Below, in pieces: positions 18,506 to 27,456 of a stretch of 64,000 bases of DNA. Source of the DNA: Anaerolineae bacterium (GTDB lineage: Bacteria > Chloroflexota > Anaerolineae > Aggregatilineales > J027); NCBI GenBank assembly GCA_021463865.1, contig JAJTXY010000008.1:1-64000 (forward strand). The letters run 5' to 3'. Both the position numbers and the translations under genes were made by a program. Numbering within the stretch: the first letter of the stretch is position 1; the number at the start of each line of letters is the position of its first letter. A model generated the notes under the pieces. It did not search any database and was not told the DNA's origin. It saw only the letters and a list, made by a program, of their open reading frames with translations.

Positions 18506-18798
18506 ATGAAGATATCCGATTTACTCACTAACACAAAGGCTGCTAAGGACCTCATTGCCTCGGTGGATGACCCCATTATCAGAACTTTCTTGGAGATTTG
18601 CGAATGGCAGGTTTTATATCAATTCATAAGGTGACGGATGACAAATATGAAGAACGCCTGCCAAGTGCGCCATTCGATATGCTGTTTTACATTCAACGGG
18701 TGAAAAGAATATTTGAGAAAAAGGAGAAAGTACAAATGCTATTGAATGGCGATTTGAGAGCCTTTGATACTTTTCCTGAACCAACAGATAAAGAATAG
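18506..18798 (+). pseudogene. Frameshifted tandem copy of the preceding small gene
   Basis: The first frame opens at ATG 18506 and reads ISDLLTNTKAAKDLIASVDD through LYQFIR before a TGA at 18632-18634. The other frame continues as HKVTDDKYEERLPSAPFDML and runs to the stop at 18796-18798. Joined near 18620, the two parts match the intact neighbour end to end: NTKAAKDLIASVDDPIIRTF against NTDKAYEFSQTITDPVVKQL, and KYEERLPSAPFDMLFYIQ against EYQERLPERPLDMLFYVK. The junction lies where the two frames overlap, so a small deletion or insertion has broken the copy. A sequencing error is the main alternative. Confidence 0.65.
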
Positions 18799-18821
18799 GG
18801 AAGATATATATATAGGGTACT

Positions 18822-18851
18822 AAAAAAAGAGGCCTTGGTTCTGACCTCTTT
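18822..18851 (-). terminator. Terminator after the pyrG-linked small gene
   Basis: AAAGAGG (18826-18832) pairs with CCTCTTT (18845-18851), with a T run on the minus strand. Confidence 0.75.
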
Positions 18852-18874
18852 AGCTTTGCAACAGAAAAAACATT

Positions 18875-19081
18875 TCAGGAATCTATGCCAAGCGCCTTTA
18901 GTGCGGCTTCTGCTGAAATACGTTGCGGTTCGGCCCACCCGTCCTCTGTCACCATCCGCTTTAAATGGGCGATAATCGCCTCGCGTTCTTCGGCATCTTC
19001 AAGGCTACCCATCGCGGATAAAATGCGTTGGGGGTCATGGCTCAACACCTCGCCCCAAAATTTTTCCAGCCATTCATCCAT
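18875..19081 (-). CDS. Small acidic protein downstream of pyrG
   Basis: Protein of 68 residues (MDEWLEKFWGEVLSHDP...), helical, acidic, without membrane segment or known motif. The start lies 15 bases after the pyrG stop on the same strand and both end at a shared terminator, so it is almost surely on the pyrG transcript. GAGGG lies about eleven bases before the ATG. No function can be assigned from sequence. Confidence 0.6.
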   Translation of the reverse strand: MDEWLEKFWGEVLSHDPQRILSAMGSLEDAEEREAIIAHLKRMVTEDGWAEPQRISAEAALKALGIDS

Positions 19082-19096
19082 CGTTCAATTTACCCT

Positions 19097-20755
<1,659 letters not shown>

Positions 20756-20787
20756 TCAGAACTCCTTCACTTAGTTGACCTATTATA

Positions 20788-20822
20788 AAAAGAACAACGG
20801 GGAGCATTTTGGTTGCTCCCCG
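20788..20822 (-). terminator. Terminator of the Roadblock gene
   Basis: CGGGGAGCA (20798-20806) pairs perfectly with TGCTCCCCG (20814-20822); the minus strand continues into a T-rich stretch at 20786-20797. It separates the Roadblock gene from pyrG. Confidence 0.85.
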
Positions 20823-20917
20823 CTGGTGCTTAAATGAACCGCCCGTTATGTAGAGTGTTCTCTTGGCGGAATCGTTGTAACTGTGGTGCGGAAAATAAGT
20901 TCACTGGCAAAAAACCA

Positions 20918-21289
20918 TTAGACTAAACTCTTCAAGTCATCCGCCGCACGGCGCATATCCAAAAAGATGAGGCCGAGACGAGCATTGGCGCGAACCAGAA
21001 TCGTCAACACGGCTTCTTCACCTACCGCACTCAGCATTACATAGCCCTTGTCGCCTTGAACAAACACGCGCTCCAAAGAGCCACGCCCTAGTTCACTAGC
21101 GATACGTTCGCCCAGTGCCAGTAGGGCCGCCGACATCGCCGATACACGATCTTCCTCGACACCTGCGGGCAGCGCGGAGGCCATAATCAAGCCGTCTACA
21201 CTGACGACTGCCGATGCTTCTATATCCGGTGTACCCGATGCGAGGTCGCGCAGACGATCCACCATCAATTCAGTCCGCGATTTCGCCAT
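20918..21289 (-). CDS. Roadblock/LC7 domain protein
   Basis: Cytosolic protein of 123 residues made of a single Roadblock/LC7 (MglB-like) fold, with DIEASAVVSVDGLIMASALP as the first strand pair and VFVQGDKGYVMLSAVGEEAV later. Such proteins often act on small Ras-like GTPases in polarity or signalling. No GTPase gene is next to it in this window. The ATG at 21289 lies nine bases after AAAGGAG; a TTG two codons earlier is less likely. A perfect inverted repeat lies upstream at 21320-21344. Confidence 0.82.
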   Translation of the reverse strand: MAKSRTELMVDRLRDLASGTPDIEASAVVSVDGLIMASALPAGVEEDRVSAMSAALLALGERIASELGRGSLERVFVQGDKGYVMLSAVGEEAVLTILVRANARLGLIFLDMRRAADDLKSLV

Positions 21290-21319
21290 CTCCAAGCGCT
21301 CCTTTCAAGTGTTGCCATC

Positions 21320-21344
21320 CCAGACGAGTGCGCCTAACGTCTGG
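21320..21344. repeat. Inverted repeat upstream of the Roadblock gene
   Basis: CCAGACG (21320-21326) and CGTCTGG (21338-21344) are perfect inverted arms 11 bases apart, 31 bases upstream of the Roadblock start. It may be an operator or an mRNA hairpin. Confidence 0.5.
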
Positions 21345-21483
21345 TGATAATAGTTGAAATTCAGGGGTAATGTCAAATTTGCTAGAAGATAAAATCTACA
21401 ATTGCGATTGGCACACACTATGTTACCAAACTACGCCGTTATCAATATACCACCGAAAATAAAGTGCGGCAAGACACCAACGT

Positions 21484-21510
21484 TGTCACAATGCTCATTT
21501 CTTAATCGTC
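21484..21510 (+). promoter_or_regulatory. ECF41-type promoter ahead of the sigma factor gene
   Basis: TGTCACA at 21484-21490, then exactly 16 bases, then CGTC at 21507-21510. This equals the promoter consensus known for ECF41 sigma factors, and it lies 40 bases before such a gene, indicating autoregulation. Confidence 0.85.
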
Positions 21511-21549
21511 CCATATTATAATGAGAAAAATCATCCGAGGGCCATTGTC

Positions 21550-22407
21550 ATGGAACCATTTGAAAGCTATCGCCCCCTCCTTTTTTCAATTGCCTATCGC
21601 ATGTTGGGCAGTGTGATGGAGGCCGAAGATATGGTGCAAGAAACCTATCTGCGCTATCAAGCCACTGCCGAAAGTGTCCAGTCCATAAAACCATTTTTGA
21701 CCACTGTCATCACTCGCTTGTGCCTTGACCGTCTGAAATCCGCCCAAGAAAAACGCGAAACCTACTATGGCCCATGGCTCCCCGAACCACTGCCAACCCA
21801 CTTGGATAATACAGCAACCCTCGATCCGTTCAACATCGTGACCCAGCATGAATCTATTTCGATGGCCTTTTTGATGCTGCTAGAAAATCTAACCCCCATT
21901 GAGCGGGCGGTGTTTTTGCTGCGCGAGGTTTTTGATTACGGCTATGACGAAATCTCACAAATCGTCGGTAAAGAGGAGGCCGCCTGTCGTCAATTATTCC
22001 ATCGGGCCAAACAACATCTCGCCGCCAACCGTCCCCGTTTCAAGACCAGCAAGGAAGAACATGAGCGCATTTTGCTTAAATTTCTGCAGGCCGTTGGCAC
22101 AGGGGATTTGGACGAATTGATGAATGTCCTCGCCGAAAATGTCACCCTTTGGTCAGATGGCGGTGGGGTGGTTCAAGCGGCCCGTCTGCCGATTTATAAC
22201 CGGGATAAAGTTGCCAGAGTGCTGTTGGCGATTCAGGGGCGCCAGCATTATGCAGCGGAAATCGCCGAAATCAATGGCTGGGCTTCAGTGTTAATTCGAG
22301 ATGATGCAGGTAAACTCATCGGCGTCATGTCAGTAGATGTGGGCGATTCACAAATCCAAGCCGTGCGTTTTGTGGTCAATCCAGAGAAATTGGGGCGAAT
22401 TCAGTAA
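21550..22407 (+). CDS. ECF41-type RNA polymerase sigma factor (SigJ-like)
   Basis: Sigma factor of 285 residues. The sigma-2 region is FSIAYRMLGSVMEAEDMVQE, the linker carries the ECF41 motif WLPEP, and the sigma-4 region covers LTPIERAVFLLREVFDYGYD with the HTH. After that comes a ~100-residue SnoaL-like domain with DGGG and the closing NPEKL motif, both hallmarks of ECF41, in which this domain is known to regulate activity without a classical anti-sigma factor. The matching promoter TGTCACA-N16-CGTC is directly upstream. The redox or epimerase partner gene often found beside ECF41 genes is absent; fabI follows on the other strand. Confidence 0.92.
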   Translation: MEPFESYRPLLFSIAYRMLGSVMEAEDMVQETYLRYQATAESVQSIKPFLTTVITRLCLDRLKSAQEKRETYYGPWLPEPLPTHLDNTATLDPFNIVTQHESISMAFLMLLENLTPIERAVFLLREVFDYGYDEISQIVGKEEAACRQLFHRAKQHLAANRPRFKTSKEEHERILLKFLQAVGTGDLDELMNVLAENVTLWSDGGGVVQAARLPIYNRDKVARVLLAIQGRQHYAAEIAEINGWASVLIRDDAGKLIGVMSVDVGDSQIQAVRFVVNPEKLGRIQ

Positions 22408-22408
22408 A

Positions 22409-22433
22409 AGGGCGGCTCACTATAAACCGCCCT
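22409..22433. terminator. Bidirectional terminator
   Basis: AGGGCGG (22409-22415) pairs with CCGCCCT (22427-22433) between the convergent sigma factor and fabI genes. Confidence 0.72.
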
Positions 22434-22445
22434 GAAAATCCAGAT

Positions 22446-23234
22446 TTACAAATCTTCCTCGGTCATCGGCATACCGAGAATACTCAACCCGGCATCTACA
22501 TAAATCGTTTCGCCTGTGACCATCCGGCTTAGGTGTGACCCCAACCACGCCGCGACATCCCCCACATCATCCTGTGAGACCAACTCACGTAGCGGGGCAA
22601 CATCTTCCGCTAGGCGATACATTTTACGGAAGCCCGCAATCCCGGCGGCGGATAGGGTCTTGATTGGCCCGGCGCTGATGGCATTAACGCGGATTTTCTT
22701 CGGGCCAAGATCGGCAGCAAGGTAACGCACACTAGATTCCAGTGCCGACTTCGCCACTCCCATGACATTGTAATGCGGCAGCACTTTTTCTGCCCCATAA
22801 TAACTTAGGGCCATTACACTACCGCCCTCCACCATCAACGGCGCGGCACGTTTGGTCAGTGCCACCAAACTGTAGGCGGATGTTTCGAGCGCGGTGATAA
22901 ATCCTTGACGGGAGGTATCTACAAATAACCCATCCAAGTCCTCGCGTGTGGCATAGGCAATCGAGTGTACCAGCACATCAACACGACCAAAACGCTCTTT
23001 AATTTTGGCAAATGTCGCGTCAAGTTCTTCATCGCTGTTGACATTGCACTGCACAACAAAATCTACCCCTAAAGTTTCGGCAAGCGGCACTACACGCCTC
23101 TCTAACGCCTCTCCTGCATAGCTCAGGCCCAGCGTTGCCCCTTCTCGATGAAAGGCTTGGGTAATCCCCCATGCGATTGAATTTTTATTCGCTACCCCAA
23201 AAACAAGGGCAACTTTGCCCTCCAATAGGCCCAT
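22446..23234 (-). CDS. fabI: Enoyl-[acyl-carrier-protein] reductase (NADH)
   Basis: Final reductase of the fatty-acid elongation cycle, 262 residues. The cofactor loop is [14 protein letters not shown]; the FabI-type active site has Tyr145/146, Tyr155 and Lys162 in [20 protein letters not shown]; the C-terminal [14 protein letters not shown] is typical. I chose the ATG at 23234 because GGAGG lies five bases before it; the frame is open for 36 more codons upstream, which would run into the region of the rpsO promoter and encode cysteine-rich sequence unlike FabI. Confidence 0.96.
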   Translation of the reverse strand: MGLLEGKVALVFGVANKNSIAWGITQAFHREGATLGLSYAGEALERRVVPLAETLGVDFVVQCNVNSDEELDATFAKIKERFGRVDVLVHSIAYATREDLDGLFVDTSRQGFITALETSAYSLVALTKRAAPLMVEGGSVMALSYYGAEKVLPHYNVMGVAKSALESSVRYLAADLGPKKIRVNAISAGPIKTLSAAGIAGFRKMYRLAEDVAPLRELVSQDDVGDVAAWLGSHLSRMVTGETIYVDAGLSILGMPMTEEDL

Positions 23235-23350
23235 GCTTGCCTCCATGTCTGCAAAAGTAAGTGGTTTTCTACAAGAATAACAGCAACGGCACAAAAAAGT
23301 CACGCTGATTGTACCCACCTTAAACAACCCTACACAACCCAAAATGCCTC

Positions 23351-23359
23351 TGCTATAAT
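23351..23359 (+). promoter_or_regulatory. Extended -10 promoter for rpsO
   Basis: TGCTATAAT combines a perfect TATAAT with the upstream TG of an extended -10 element. No convincing -35 is seen. It would give an rpsO leader of about 115 bases. Confidence 0.5.
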
Positions 23360-23480
23360 GCCGACCACATTCCTGAGCAGGTTTTTATCTATGACAAGCC
23401 TTTTCATTATCAGGATGGAATCAATCGAAAATCAGCCTGCTGCCTTGAGCGGGTGTTTGATTAAGGAATTTAACGAGATC

Positions 23481-23750
23481 ATGGCGCTTACTAAAGATAA
23501 CAAGCAGTCTATCATTCAAAGTTTTGCGACCCACGAAGGCGATACAGGTTCTCCACAAGTACAAATCGCCCTCTTGACCAGCCGCATCGAATATCTGACC
23601 GAACATCTGAAAGTCCACAAGCACGACGAACACAGCCGTCGCGGCCTACTCCAAATGGTAGGGCAGCGTCGTCGTTTATTGAAGTATTTGAAGAATAAAG
23701 ATGCGGACGCCTATACGGAAATTCTCCAACGGTTAAATCTGCGTCGCTAA
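23481..23750 (+). CDS. rpsO: 30S ribosomal protein S15
   Basis: Primary 16S rRNA-binding protein of 89 residues, beginning [15 protein letters not shown]. Family blocks are [31 protein letters not shown] and [12 protein letters not shown]. The ATG at 23481 gives the standard S15 length; the open frame upstream is leader. It is followed by pnp, the arrangement found in many bacteria. The ~115-base leader could hold an S15 autoregulatory structure, but I could not fold one with confidence. Confidence 0.97.
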   Translation: MALTKDNKQSIIQSFATHEGDTGSPQVQIALLTSRIEYLTEHLKVHKHDEHSRRGLLQMVGQRRRLLKYLKNKDADAYTEILQRLNLRR

Positions 23751-23788
23751 TCCAACCCATTGGATTTTCGCCATACTTCAAAAATCGG

Positions 23789-23822
23789 GCGCACGCCCCC
23801 GGTGCTGTGGGGTCTCGTGCGC
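23789..23822 (+). terminator. Strong hairpin between rpsO and pnp
   Basis: GCGCACG (23789-23795) pairs with CGTGCGC (23816-23822), with CCCC against GGGG inside, followed by TTGTTTGCG. It may attenuate transcription or act as an RNase processing site between rpsO and pnp. Confidence 0.65.
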
Positions 23823-23906
23823 TTGTTTGCGTTATAATAAGCTGATTTGCCTAGTATTTAGGCAGCGCGAGAAATGTTCCGTTGAGGAGGAACTGATAAA
23901 AACGTT

Positions 23907-26258
23907 ATGGTTCATAGTGTAATGCCAGCCGATAAAGTTTTTTCAACGTACATCGGCGATAAAGAAATCATTTTAAAAACAGGGAAGCTCGCGGAACAAG
24001 CCGGAGCAGCGGTCGTGGCCCAAATGGGGGACACAGTTCTTTTCTGCACGGCGACGATGAGTGCGAATGCCCGTGAAGGCATTGATTTTCTGCCATTGAG
24101 CGTAGATTACGAAGAACGCCTCTATGCAGTCGGACGGATTCCGGGTTCTTTCCTGCGCCGCGAAGGTCGTCCCAGTGAACGCAGCATTCTGATTTCACGT
24201 GTGACAGACCGCCCTCTGCGTCCCTTGTTCCCCAAAGACTTGCACAACGAAGTACAAGTGATCGTGATGTCGCTGGCCCACGATCAGGTTGTAGATGTAG
24301 ATATGTTGAGCATCATTGCCGCCAGCACCGCCCTCACCATCAGCGACATTCCTTGGAATGGCCCAATTGCAGGTGCGCGTGTTGGCCTGATTAACGGGCA
24401 GTTGGTCGTTAACCCATCCATTCCAGAAATGGAACATAGTGCCCTTGATCTACGGGTGGCCGGTACAGCCGAAGCCATTTTGATGGTCGAATGTGCTGCC
24501 AATGAAGTTCCCGAAGACACCATGCTGGAAGCGCTACGTTTGGCCCATGAAAGTATGCAGCCCGTCATTGCCCTGCAAAAAGAAATGCAGGCGGCGGTGG
24601 GCAAACCCAAACGTGAAATGGTCTCTGTCGAAAAAGATGCCGCCCTACGTGATCGGGTTATGGCCCGTGTTGGGCAAGATATCGCCCAAATCATTGCGAC
24701 CCGCGTTGAAAAAGGCGAACGCAATGACGCCCTCGGTGATTTGGAAGAACGAGTCGTCGCGGATTTGCTCGACGACGATGAGCGAGGTCTGGTGTTGGCT
24801 GAAGAGGATGAACCGCGCGAAAAATCGACAACATCCGCCTCCGAAATTCGGGGCTATATTTCTGAAGCCGTCAAAACTGAAGTGCGCCGCCGTATTGCCC
24901 AAGAAGGCATTCGGCCTGATGGTCGCTCTTTAACGGAAATCCGTCCGCTGGCCGCCGAGGTTAATCTGCTGCCGCGTGTACATGGGTCGGGCTTGTTCAA
25001 GCGTGGTCAAACGCAAGTCTTGAGCATCTGTACACTGGGGACTTCGCGGGATTCCCAATTGTTGGATGGCCTGCACCCCGAAGATAACAAACGCTTCATG
25101 CACCATTACAACTTCCCGCCCTATTCCACAGGTGAAGCAAACCCGCTGCGTGGGCCAAAGCGCCGTGAGATTGGGCATGGGGCATTGGCAGAAAACGCCC
25201 TGCGTGTGATCATCCCCTCCGAAGAAGAATTCCCCTACACCGTGCGCGTGGTCAGTGAAGTCATGTCCTCCAATGGCAGCACCAGTATGGGGTCAGTGTG
25301 TGCTTCTACATTGGCCCTGATGGATGCGGGTGTTCCGATTAAGCGTCCGGTGGCGGGTATTGCGATGGGTCTCATCCAAGATGGTGACCAATATTTCGTC
25401 CTAACCGATATTCAGGGCATGGAAGACCATCTCGGAGATATGGATTTCAAGGTTGCCGGAACTCGTATGGGGATCACCGCCCTGCAAATGGACATCAAAA
25501 TCAGCGGGGTTCCGCACGACGTCATGGCACGCGCCCTTTCACAGGCTTTGGACGCCCGTCTCGAAATTCTTGATCTAATCGAAAGTGTCATTCCCGAACC
25601 TCGCGCCGAACTCAGCCCCTATGCCCCGCGTATCCTTACCCTCAAGATCAATGTGGACAGCATTGGTGCAGTCATTGGGCAAGGCGGCAAGACCGTGCGC
25701 AGTATTCAAGAAGCAACCAACACAGTGATTGAAATTGCTGAAGACGGGTTGGTCTCCATTGCCAGCGTAGACGCCGCCGGAGCCGAACGTGCCCGCGACA
25801 TGATTTTGGGGTTGATTGAGGAACCCGAACCCGGACGGATTTATACGGGCAAGATCACCCGCATCGAGGATTATGGCGCGTGGGTTGAATTCCTGCCGGG
25901 CACGGATGGCATGGTTCACATCAGCCAACTTTCCGATATGCGCGTCGAACGTATCCGCGATGAATTCCATGTCGGTGATGAAATCATGGTCATGGTCACA
26001 GATATTGACCGGGGTTCTGGCAAGGTACGCCTCAGCCGTCAAGCTGTCCTTGAAGGCTGGACACTCGAAGAGGCCCGTCAAAATGACCGGGGCATCGGCG
26101 GCGGGGGTGGTCGTAGTGGCGGCGGTGGCGGCAATCGCGGCGGCTACGGCGGTGATCGTCGTGGCGGCGGCGGTGGAGATCGTCGTGGTGGCGGTGGTGA
26201 CCGTCGTGGCACCGGCGGCAACTACGGCGGCAATCGAGATCGCGGCCCCCGTAACTAA
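23907..26258 (+). CDS. pnp: Polyribonucleotide nucleotidyltransferase (PNPase)
   Basis: Phosphorolytic 3'-5' exoribonuclease of 783 residues that takes part in mRNA decay. It has two RNase PH domains (first from GDKEIILKTGKLAEQ, second from RPDGRSLTEIRPL with GTSRDSQLLDG), a KH domain (KINVDSIGAVIGQGGKTVRS) and an S1 domain (GRIYTGKITRIEDYGAWVEF). The last 55 residues, from about 729, are an Arg/Gly-rich tail with repeated GGGGDRRGG, which is unusual and could bind RNA or partner proteins. The ATG at 23907 is preceded by GAGGAGG at longer than usual distance. A clear terminator follows. Confidence 0.96.
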   Translation: MVHSVMPADKVFSTYIGDKEIILKTGKLAEQAGAAVVAQMGDTVLFCTATMSANAREGIDFLPLSVDYEERLYAVGRIPGSFLRREGRPSERSILISRVTDRPLRPLFPKDLHNEVQVIVMSLAHDQVVDVDMLSIIAASTALTISDIPWNGPIAGARVGLINGQLVVNPSIPEMEHSALDLRVAGTAEAILMVECAANEVPEDTMLEALRLAHESMQPVIALQKEMQAAVGKPKREMVSVEKDAALRDRVMARVGQDIAQIIATRVEKGERNDALGDLEERVVADLLDDDERGLVLAEEDEPREKSTTSASEIRGYISEAVKTEVRRRIAQEGIRPDGRSLTEIRPLAAEVNLLPRVHGSGLFKRGQTQVLSICTLGTSRDSQLLDGLHPEDNKRFMHHYNFPPYSTGEANPLRGPKRREIGHGALAENALRVIIPSEEEFPYTVRVVSEVMSSNGSTSMGSVCASTLALMDAGVPIKRPVAGIAMGLIQDGDQYFVLTDIQGMEDHLGDMDFKVAGTRMGITALQMDIKISGVPHDVMARALSQALDARLEILDLIESVIPEPRAELSPYAPRILTLKINVDSIGAVIGQGGKTVRSIQEATNTVIEIAEDGLVSIASVDAAGAERARDMILGLIEEPEPGRIYTGKITRIEDYGAWVEFLPGTDGMVHISQLSDMRVERIRDEFHVGDEIMVMVTDIDRGSGKVRLSRQAVLEGWTLEEARQNDRGIGGGGGRSGGGGGNRGGYGGDRRGGGGGDRRGGGGDRRGTGGNYGGNRDRGPRN

Positions 26259-26281
26259 TCATCCAAGCAGATTGAATTTAC

Positions 26282-26313
26282 AAAGAGGCCAAGTTGAATC
26301 TGGCCTCTTTTTG
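26282..26313 (+). terminator. Intrinsic terminator of pnp
   Basis: AAAGAGGCCA (26282-26291) pairs perfectly with TGGCCTCTTT (26301-26310), followed by further T. Confidence 0.93.
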
Positions 26314-26386
26314 TTTCTCCGTTTACCGAAAACTGCCAGCGATAACGGCCAATTATCATCTATGGCAATCTCGCAGAGATTACCTA

Positions 26387-26406
26387 GTGATAATCCGTAT
26401 TATCAC
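26387..26406. repeat. Perfect inverted repeat in the pnp-epimerase gap
   Basis: GTGATAAT and ATTATCAC flank CCGT. A second, looser GATAA/TTATC pair lies about 40 bases upstream (26340-26357). This 300-base gap holds no gene; the repeats are the only notable structure besides a TATAAA at about 26524. Confidence 0.5.
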
Positions 26407-26558
26407 GAATAAAAAATTCATACGTTGAATCGGCGAAAAAGGGCAGGGAAATCATCACCGGGGCGTGTAAAATTCGTAGCACCAGATTCAGCCAAATTTT
26501 CTACACTAGCGCCAATTACATCCTATAAAATCAATCCACACAAAAAGAGGCATCAAAA

Positions 26559-27401
26559 ATGTCCGCTGCACGTCTGATTTTTTCTACCGGGTCACTCTAC
26601 ACCCACGACATTGCCTATTGTTATGAAATTGCCGCCGAAGCTGGATGTGATGGCATGGAGGTCATGTGTGATGAGCGCTGGTGTACCCGCGACCCCAACT
26701 ATCTTAAAAAACTCAGTCAAACCTATGCCCTGCCGACCCTTGTTCTCCATACCCCCTTCAGCGTCCATCTCATGGGTTGGCAGAATCGGGGTGATCATCT
26801 GGGTCGGATTCACCAAACCCTGAAGTTAGCTGAAGAGATTGGGGCGGAGGCGATTGTTATCCATAACCCACCGAGTATCTATCGTTCCGCGCTGGAAACA
26901 CCAAGTCGCCGCTATTGGCTTCCGTGGAAAACCCCATTTAAGTCAGTCAAAAATTGGATCGAAAAAGAACTCCCCGATTATCAAAAAACGACCCCGATCA
27001 AAATCGCGGTGGAAAATGTGCCAATCGTGAAATATATGGGCCTCAAAGCCGACCCGTCCTATTGGAAAGGTATCGAGCAATGGGCCAACTTGAATGAATA
27101 TTTAACACTCGACACCACACATTGGGCCACCCACGACGTAAAACCACTTGAAGCCTATGAAGCCGCCAAGTGTCGTGTCTGGCATATCCACCTCAGCAAC
27201 TACAAGGATGGGCGAGAACATCGGCTGCCCCATCAAGGCGAACTGGATTTGGCGGGCTTCCTACAAAGGCTGTCACAGGATAATTTTGCGGGGACGGTGT
27301 GTTTGGAACTCTACCCTGATTCGCTTGGCTTCCAAAATGATGCGAGCATTCGCCAGAATTTAAAAGACAGTGTGGCCTTTTGCCGCCAGTATCTCAATTA
27401 A
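26559..27401 (+). CDS. Sugar phosphate isomerase/epimerase-like TIM-barrel protein
   Basis: Protein of 280 residues of the xylose-isomerase-like/AP endonuclease 2 superfamily. Visible features are the N-terminal LIFSTGSLYTHDIAYCYEIA, GCDGMEVMCD, the metal-ligand-type segments IAVENVP (Glu), TLDTTHWATHD (Asp, His) and VWHIHLSNYKDGREH with a final Glu in VCLELYPDS. These match the divalent-metal site of the fold. GAGG precedes the ATG. The substrate is not known; the nearby genes give no pathway clue. Confidence 0.82.
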   Translation: MSAARLIFSTGSLYTHDIAYCYEIAAEAGCDGMEVMCDERWCTRDPNYLKKLSQTYALPTLVLHTPFSVHLMGWQNRGDHLGRIHQTLKLAEEIGAEAIVIHNPPSIYRSALETPSRRYWLPWKTPFKSVKNWIEKELPDYQKTTPIKIAVENVPIVKYMGLKADPSYWKGIEQWANLNEYLTLDTTHWATHDVKPLEAYEAAKCRVWHIHLSNYKDGREHRLPHQGELDLAGFLQRLSQDNFAGTVCLELYPDSLGFQNDASIRQNLKDSVAFCRQYLN

Positions 27402-27434
27402 ACAATAAGGAGGCATCATCACCTCCTTATTGTT
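27401..27434. terminator. Bidirectional terminator
   Basis: A 13-base perfect stem, AACAATAAGGAGG against CCTCCTTATTGTT, with an eight-base loop, between two convergent genes and starting at the stop codon of the first. Confidence 0.9.
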
Positions 27435-27456
27435 CTAATCCATTATCACTGAACCA

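Noticed and set aside
23366-23480. S15 autoregulatory leader in front of rpsO
   Set aside because: GCAGG/CCTGC pairing is possible, but I could not recover a convincing known S15 leader fold by eye.
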